NCBI GenBank assembly: GCA_944739405.2
Contig: OX123183.2
Location: 93,448,729 to 93,512,728 of the forward strand
Source of the DNA: Euclidia mi
Taxonomy: Eukaryota; Arthropoda; Insecta; Lepidoptera; Erebidae
Reading direction: 5' to 3'
Length of the DNA: 64,000 nt
Position 1 is the first letter of the stretch. The number at the start of each line of letters is the position of its first letter. Below the pieces are notes generated by a model. The model searched no databases, was not told where the DNA came from, and was given only the letters and a program-made list of their open reading frames with translations. Of the stretch, positions 47,301 through 56,300 are shown one piece after another. Position numbers and translations under genes: made by a program.

Positions 47301-50300
47301 AACGTTCTACCGCCAGTCAGCACTATGACGTCATCAGCGGTGTTGAACAGCTGTGATGAGGGCTGGTGGACCACGCAAGCGATCGTTCGACCGCTGCGGG
47401 CCACTGTGAGGAGGGCTTTGGCAACTGACAGCGAAGATACTGCGTCTAAACCGCTGAAAACAGAAATGATAAACTTATCGCCTTATTATAACAATATTAT
47501 GGACTAAATGAAAATTTAGGTTTTTGCCCTAACGATCAATGCTTACATTTTATTGAAAGCTATGTATTTTCTCTTTAATTCCCGATAAATTAAACTAATA
47601 GGGACTTTTGGAAATAAGCTTAGATAATCTCAATCAACTATTTAGGGTTTCTTATTATAATAAGGCCGTAGGCTTAAAACTTCTTGTACAGCTGTGCTAT
47701 AAATTAATGTTACCTCAATGGCTATAAATGGAGTAATAAAATTACTCTTATTTCTCGGGTGATATGAATTATGTACTAATCAGGTCAAGCATGTGATTAA
47801 TTTACTTTATTAACTTGATTATTTGTCGCATGTTCTAATCATCATAAACTGAAATGAGACTTGTTATGATAAGTTGGGTTTACTTAGGGCTGCCATCACC
47901 TTTGGGTGTCAGCAATTTATTGCCGACACCGGATAAACACGGCAAAAATCCTGGACTTTTGGGCGATATATTGTTTTTCCCCGGACACCTCAGAAAAAGT
48001 ACCATTGATCGCTTATCTATTAAAAATAGATTTCCCCTGACAACAAAAGTGTCCAGACACTTTTAAAAACTCCGTCCGGATGGCCCCAGACGCCCTTCGA
48101 ACTAGGACAATTTTGGGGAAATCCGGACCGATGGTAGCCCTAGGTGTACTGTAATAAGGATAGGTTCTAGAAAAAAAAGTTATGTGGGACAAGTCGTAGG
48201 TACATAAAGACAAGTCAAGTTAAACGATTGCAGTAGGGTTTTAATACTTATTTCCTACGCCATAAGAATTGTGCAAAGGTCAAAATGTCTAACTTTAGGT
48301 ACGTGTTGCTGACTGTTCATATCTTGAAAGACAAGTTACCTGGTAGGTTCGTCTAGCAACATCACTGTTGGGTCAGTCAGGAGTTCACATGCAATGGTCA
48401 GTCTCTTCCGTTCGCCGCCCGATAACCGCCCTGCTCTCGTGTTTAATACTTCATGGATACCCAGCTGCTTCGTCACTGTTTTTATCTGTTAACAATGCAA
48501 CATCGGCCTATTATAATATTACGAATTCATCTCTGAATTCTAACAAAGAACACCCAGACTCGAAACAACAATTTATGGATGTGGGAATCGAACATATGAC
48601 AGTTGGGCATCGCTGCATCGAGAATTGCCGCTGCCTGCGCGCGCCGCCGCACACTGGCGAATATTACCAAAAAGATGGCCAAAATGTTTTAATGGTAAAA
48701 ATGCATTACATTAACCTATTGAATTTTATGCTAACCTTTTGAACTATAAATAATTATTATTTTATGAAAAGATGCCGTTGTTCCAACCAGCGCGAACATA
48801 AAAACTGGCTTTATGATATTGATAGTTTTAAAACAATCGTAGGATAAAAGTCAGTATATATGAGAGATTAACAAGAATTTAATGAACTATGTAAGTACTA
48901 TAATTAATAATATTCATAACTAAGAAACATGAATGATCAGAGATATACAAACTATATGGTATGCAATGTTGATACCTAACTTTGTCTAAATATAAAATAC
49001 TCTATTTCAGGTTTCTTCATTAGTTAAATTGCCGTCTAGCTGCAATACATTAGCCGACGTCTTTTTGCTGCCATAGCATCATTGAGAAGACTGTGTAATT
49101 TCCTTCTGACTGCCACTAAAATGCACTTGTGCAATATATTCTTCTTCCTATTCTTGACTATGCCGATGCCAGCTATCTCGATCTCAATAATAAATAATAA
49201 TAAATAATAATAAATCCTTTTATTTCGCGTGGCATAGACGCATAGATAAATACCTTACAGTCTAACATACATACAGTGGTTGTTAGTATGAATATACTTA
49301 TAAACTATGTTAGTATTGCTTCACTTGCACGTTGTTGTTGTGCGTTCGTGTGGCACTTGTCCGCGGAAGCGACGGAACACCACACCCTTCGGCCAAAAGT
49401 CCTCCTTCATAATAACATGCAGATAGCACGTCGGGACCCGCACCACAAACGCCTTAAAGTTGACGTTGCGTCGTGACTCCAACAGCTGCACTCTCGGCAT
49501 GTACTTCGACTTCTGGCGCACGTACTCCGCGATGTCCTCCGCCTTAGTGGTGTAGTGCAGGCGAGAGACATAGACGGGTGTAATGATCAGCTTGATAAAC
49601 TATCAGGGTCTGCCACGATAGTCTCATAAGCAAGCTTCCGTCATTTGACCTATCCACTGGTCTCTGCACTTGGATATCAGATTTCCTGACGGACCGATCT
49701 ATTCGGGTAGTCGTTGATGGCTGCTCGTCGGATCAATTGGCAATCAATGCCGGAGTCCCTAAGGGATCAGTTCTCTCCGCAACCCGATTTTTGCTGCATA
49801 TCAACGATCTGTTGAAACCCGGTACCTTTGGGTATGCAGATGATAGCACGGTGGTAGAGAGATATATGTCCAATGCTCGAGCCAGTGGAGCGCAAATACA
49901 ATCACTCAGGGAAGGAATGATCGAGCGGATGAACTTGTCTTTAAAGCCGGTCTCCGATTGGGGTGATGCAAATCTTGTCAAGTTCAATGCTTCGAAGACC
50001 CGGGCGTGTCTATTCTCGGCAAAACGGAGCCAATTTGACCTGGTTCTGACATTCCGAAATTTGTCCGTGCCGATAACTGACGACCTTGAGCTTCTTGGTG
50101 TCTCGTTGACCTCAACCCTAAATTTTGGCCCCTATAAAGAGGCTAAAGCTCAACTAGCTAGTAAAAAGCTGGGAATCCTCAACAGGGTGAGGCAGTACTT
50201 CACGCCGGAACCATTGCTCGATCTATATAAAGCACAAGTCCGGTCCTGCGTGGAGTAGGTACTGTTCGCATCTCTGTCATGGTTCTGCCAAGTATCAATT

Positions 50301-53300
50301 AGATACATTGGAGTCAATTGAGAGAAAAGCTAGAAGAATCATCGGCGATGACCAATTGGTTGACGCAAGACTCCAAAGCCTGGAGCATCGCCGTAGTGTC
50401 GCCAGTCTATCGGTATTCTATCGGATACATTTTGGAGAGTACGCAGAGGAACTACACAATCCGATTCCTCCTTCCCCTTTCTTACATCGGTCGACCAGAC
50501 TAACGAGTCAGCGTCACCGTTACATGGTGGATATCCCGCTTATACGCACGAAGCGCTTTGCTTCTTCCTTTCTTATGCGTACCGCCAAGGTGTGGAACTC
50601 TTTACCCGAGTCTGTGTTTCCTGATGAGTACAACCTGGGTGTTTTCAAGTCGCGAGTGAATAGGTGCCTTCTAGGTATGCGTGCTCCATCTTAGACCATA
50701 TCATCGCTTAACATCAGGTGAGATTATGGTCAAACGCTAGCCTATCAGTAATAAAAACTAGAGCGGCTCCAAAATTTCTGTATAAGATACATATTTGGTT
50801 TACGCAAATATGAACATATCTCTGAATTTTGCACGAAGCTCAAATGGCTGTCAATCCGCCGGAATACTCACATTATCTGCCTTCTCTATAATATTCTATA
50901 CAACCCTTCTTTTCCCATGTACCTATCTGAAAACTTCGTATGTGTGTCATGGAAGTACTCACTTTGAATACTTCCATGACACACATACGAAGTGCTTAAG
51001 ATCATCGAAGAATCTTAGATTGAAAGTTCCTGCATACTCTACGGTTTTCTACGATAAATCTTTTGCTGTACAGGCTGTACGATTGTGGAAATCGTTGTCT
51101 GAGACAATAAGACAGGCTCAATCGTTGACATTATTTAAGGAACTTGTCACCAAACACTACTTTTTTTAATGTTAATATGCGGCAAACGAGCAGACGGATT
51201 GCCTGATGGCAAGCAATTACCGCCGTCCATGGACACAAGCAACACCACAGGAGTCACAAGTGCGTTGCCACCCCTTGGGGTTGGGAAAAGGGATAGGATG
51301 AGGAGTGGGATGAGGGAGAAGGAATAGGGGATAGGGCCTCCGGCACTCTCACTCACCGAACGAAACGCAACTTAGCAGATATTCCATGACTACTCTTTTA
51401 AACTTGCTCTGATATTGTATTTATTTATGGTATCTATTTATATATTTATACTAGAGGACGCCAGCAGATACGCCTGCATTTTTTTTTTATTTACCCGTTT
51501 TGGCCGATCCCGTGAGAATTTCGGGAAATCCCTTCTTAGTGCACCCCTACGGTCCCCAAGGAACATACATGCCAAATTTCAGCTTCCTGCGCTCAATAGT
51601 TTCGGCTGTAGCGTGTCTGTCAGTCAGTCAGTAACGCAAGGATTTTATATATTAAGATTGTATTTATTGATGGTATCTATTTATATATTTTACAAAGTAT
51701 ATATTTATGTATATTGTATTATAAGTATGTAAATACATAGTATTATTATTAGTTTTGTTGAGCACTTTAGGATGCACTTATTCCATTAAGTACACCATTA
51801 CCTACCCATTCTTTCAGTCACTCAATTATGTATTCCATTTGGTTGTCTGGAAGAAATCGCATTATGCGATAAGACCGCCCTTGTACCACTAGTTTTAAGT
51901 TGTTTATAATTTGATCACTGTATTCTTGTATCTTTTTGTTTTTCTGGTGTACAATAAAGAGTTTCAATCAATCAATCAATAAATTGCATCCAGGGGCAAC
52001 TGCGTATTGGACTTTCTGGACGTTTTACGTAAACTTCAGATAAAAGGGTCTGAAGAAACGCAAAGTTTAAATACGGTGTAGCGCTCATAGCGAGACTTAG
52101 CTTGTCGTTCTTAACAGATCGGCAAAGTTAAGCGATGCGTGCACAGGTCGCCACTTGGATGGGTGACCACGTGTGGCATTTACATCTGAGCGCTACCGTG
52201 CTTTGGAGGGCACGTAAAGCTGTCGGTTCCGGTTCTTGTCTTTGGATAAGAGTCGTAAGACCACGTCGGAGGCCTTCGGACGGTCTGAAAAAACTCCGAC
52301 ACTAGAGTTGGCCACACACTCACACGAAAAACAGAATACGGAGGGTTTTTCTTGTAAAGTCTCTTTTCTTGCTTTTTACTCTTGTGCATCTTCAGATAGA
52401 TAGTAACATTTTTAAAACCAACAATCAAAAGAATGAACTCAAGTTATAGACCTAAAGATATCCGACGACAAAATATTCGCATAAATACCGGGACTTAAAG
52501 CTAGAAAAAACTAATCAGTAGGCAGATATCGGCAGGCAAATCGAAAACAAACTAAATACTAGTATTAGGTATATGCTTCAATTTAATACAGCTTGTTTCT
52601 CGGAATACAGAAGAATATCGTACTATGCCCCTTATTCTTTCTGCTTACGTAAGTAAATAATACTATCAATTTTAAGGCAAGGGTATCGGTGTTAAGATTT
52701 ATTTAAGAAAATAGTAACATCTGATAGGAATTAAATACCTATAGAAATAGAATCCATGACAGATAAACGCCAAATATTTACAGTTATAAACACAACGAGC
52801 GATAACATGCGACTCGGAAATCATCAAATTTAAGCACGATATTTTCGATCAACTTCGTAGGCAGATTGTTATAGAATTTTTCCATATAACATATATCAAA
52901 AATGCTCAAAGTTGCGTCATTTATTGAGGTTTAAGATAAGTGTTATTAAACTGTTCTTTCGACAATATTTTAAAATCATATATTGGCCAGGTTTTTGCAA
53001 ATATTCGTCAGTGTGCGCCGTGATAAATGATTAAATGTGGCGCGTTGATGCCATCCGCGGGCTCAGACGCAAATAACGCTCGATTTGAAGCAAATGCGTG
53101 TAAAATCGCTTCAATGCACTCATACAACGCCATAAATATTATTTGAATTTAGTGCGAGGCACGACTCCCCGCGTGTCCGTTAATGAGGCCTAAGCTATTT
53201 GAATATTAATTAATTCGGAACTTGACAGCTTTATGAGATCACTATATCTTTAAAACATGTAAAATAGGCATAGTGGCTGTGTCACTTTGCTTGTACTTAT

Positions 53301-56300
53301 CTGTTGAGAGTTATAAAAGATGCCATATAAGAGGAATTTATACATTACAAACTTTATTTTAATAAGTTTATTTTTATCCTTAAAGAGCTTTTTTTTATCA
53401 GAAGTAGGTATGCTAATTTTAATGCTGGCTTTTTGTAAATAGATCTCTAAAGTATGTACTAGAAGATTGGTTGTATCTAGAAAATTCTAATTATAATATA
53501 CTAGCCGTTTCCCGCGGTTTCGCCCGCGTCCTGACGGACCCCTATTTTTTCTAAAATAAAATATAACCTATGTTACTCGCAGATAATGTAGCTTTCTAAT
53601 GTTGAAAGAATTTTTAAAATCGGTCCAGTAGTTTTTAAGTTTATCCATTACAAACAAAAAAACAAATTTTTCCTGTTTATAATATTATATAGTGTAGATT
53701 GCTTACCACGTTGTTCCGTTCTCTATGTGTCGAGTTTGGCAGCTTTAGGCTGGCTGCGAACCTCAGGGTTTCGCCAGCGGTGAGGGTGTCGATGAGTGTA
53801 GAGTCTTGAGGTACGAGTACAGAGTGCCGACCTGCGCCGTACATACACCCTGTTACTCCTGTTTTTCTGCAACAATAAGCCTATAGTAACTTCTTGCTTG
53901 TTTTGTTGATGGTGGTTAGCTTTACTGCAATTCGCCCGTGTGAATTGTACACTTAAACCTTCCTCAGGAATCACACTGTAAAAACCGTTAAAAAAATCCG
54001 TTCAGCAGTTTTCGAGTTTATCATGTTCATAAAGACAGTCAGTACAAAAAGGTGAATTTATTTTATGAAAGGTATATACATATATTAACAGATATAAATA
54101 ATTAATTTAAAATAAAATATTCAGGCTAAAGCCGGAATTTGTTTTTGCTTATACCTAATTGTGTGAGAAAAATGTAGCTACCTATTTAAATATTTGTCAA
54201 ATTATAAATTAGGCATTATGTGAGGTGATACCTTTTCGTATCTAATTCTACGCTATAAATAGCTAACGCTATCGGAATAGCGTTAAATTTTTTGAATAAT
54301 TCGAAATCAATAACAATTTGAAGTCACCGAATGGTATGACAGGAGAACATAAATATGTAAATTCCTTGAATATAAAATAAGTTATTTTATAACGATAGAC
54401 ATCAGTTATATTCTCATCTAACTAATCGAAACTACACAGAAATCTACACTATCCAAGGCAAGGTATGTATATGATATCGTGATGTCACTGACGCCTTTCA
54501 GTTCAGTGATTAAGCATGGATAGCCGCGTCTCCATAAGTGGTTTTGTGGCGAGGAAACCTTGAGTTTCCTTACTCATCGTGAAGGTTGAAGCATCCGAAT
54601 ATGGAAGTACTGTATATCTGACAATGTAAAGCCAGCTTAACATGGTGCGTGGTTCTGCAGACGGACGCGTGCGGCACCATTGAAGTTATAACGTAACACC
54701 ACGGATCGTGGGAAGTCCGCTTAAAATGGCAAGCAGATACGCTTAACGATGCGAATAAAGGATGACAAAGGAATGACACCACGTAGATGGTCCACGTTTC
54801 AGGTCGAAAGGTAAAGTGCAAGTCGTCATCATCCTCCTAGCGTTTTCCGGTTAAATGCAAGATTTTCATTTTGGAGCCTGGAGTCCGCCTACTAGTCTAA
54901 CTTGATTTAATAGAATAAGAGTTTTTCCGCAGAGCGATATAAGTACATACTTAGATTAGATTAGGTTAGATAAATCTTTATTGTACACCACATAAGGAAA
55001 ACATACATTGAAGGAGCACAAACAAGAAATGCACAATTGGCGGCCTTATCGCATACAGCAATTTCTTCCAGGCAACCATTAGGAATGGACTTTTGATTGT
55101 AGAAGGAGCCAAAAGTATTCGATGGTGTAGTTTAGAAATTTTGACAAATATATTTTTCGCATAGTATACATAAAAATACTTACTAAATAGGTACGTTGAC
55201 ATACATATTATATAATATATTACATATACACTACATATATAGGCAATACATATAATACATATATATACAATGATATATAAATATATATATAAATATAATA
55301 AGTTACATAATATTATAGTCTAATAAAAAGTTATGGACAATAATGCAATCATCTTGACAAATAGTGCTGTTTTAACATATTTTTAAAGATGTTCAGTGAT
55401 TTTGCTCGTCTAATCTCAACTGGCAGCGCATTCCACAAACGTACAGCCTGAACTGAAAAGGATTTATCAAAGAAGTTTGTGGAATGCGTTGGCATCTGCA
55501 ATCGCAGATCCTCTGACGACCTTAGGCACTTTGTATGTGTGTCATGAAGGAACTTGAACCGTTCTTTGAGATACAGGGGAGTGTTAGGATTGAACAATAC
55601 ATTATATAGTAATATTAGAATATGAGTATTCCTGCGAAGGCGAATTGGGAGCCACTTGAGCCTGCTACGAAATTCAGATACATGATCATATTTGCGTAAA
55701 CCAAATATAAATCTAATACAAAAGTTTTGGAGACGCTCAAGTTTCTCAAGTTGCTCCTCATTGAGATCAAGATAGCTGACATCGGCATAATCGAGTATTG
55801 GGAGAAGCAGTGATTGTGCCAGCGCGATTTTGGTGGTTATGGGCAGAAAGTTTCGCAACCTGCGCAACGACCCCGCCGAAGCAAACAATTTCCTACTGGT
55901 TTCCTGCACCTGACATCCCCAGGATAGAGTCTTATCTAAATAAATACCCAGATTTTTAACACTGTCTGTTATTGGTAAGATGTTTCCATCAAATTGAATC
56001 TCAGGGAGTTGTGACGGATTGACCTTAGACATCATCCTGGAACTGCCAATCAGAATGATCTGGGTTTTGGTTGGATTTAATTTAAGTCCATAATTTTTGC
56101 TCCACTCACAAATTTGCGCCAAGTCCCTGTTTATGGAAGAGAATGCATGTGAAATAGAGTCTAGCGGTGCCTGTGAGTATATCTGCAGGTCATCTGCGTA
56201 AAGATGGTAGGACGAAAGTAGATGTTTGGTGATAGAATTTATAAAAATTGCGAAAAGTAGCGGAGATAAAACGCCACCCTGCGGTACACCGACAGTCGTA

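Larger units (their letters stand above)
50760..51985 (+). mobile_element. LINE 3' end with internal hairpin and (CAAT)n tail
   Basis: 50795-51169 encodes a region close to the C-terminus of the LINE at 54950-57680 (THTKCLRSSKNLRLKVPAYS, FAVQAVRLWKSLSE). An AT-rich 3' UTR follows, ending TGTACAATAAAGAGTTTCAA then CAATCAATCAAT at about 51967-51980, with the AATAAA signal. Two other repeats are inserted at 51171-51360 and 51450-51656. Confidence 0.7.

Noticed and set aside
52104..52185. Functional 5S rRNA gene
   Set aside because: Only the internal part matches; the 5' and 3' ends of a 5S rRNA are absent and unrelated repeat sequence follows.
54950..54980. Telomere-like TTAGATTAGATTAGGTTAGAT run
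   Set aside because: Only one unit matches the insect telomere repeat TTAGG. The run sits at the 3' end of a LINE, where short tandem tails are normal.
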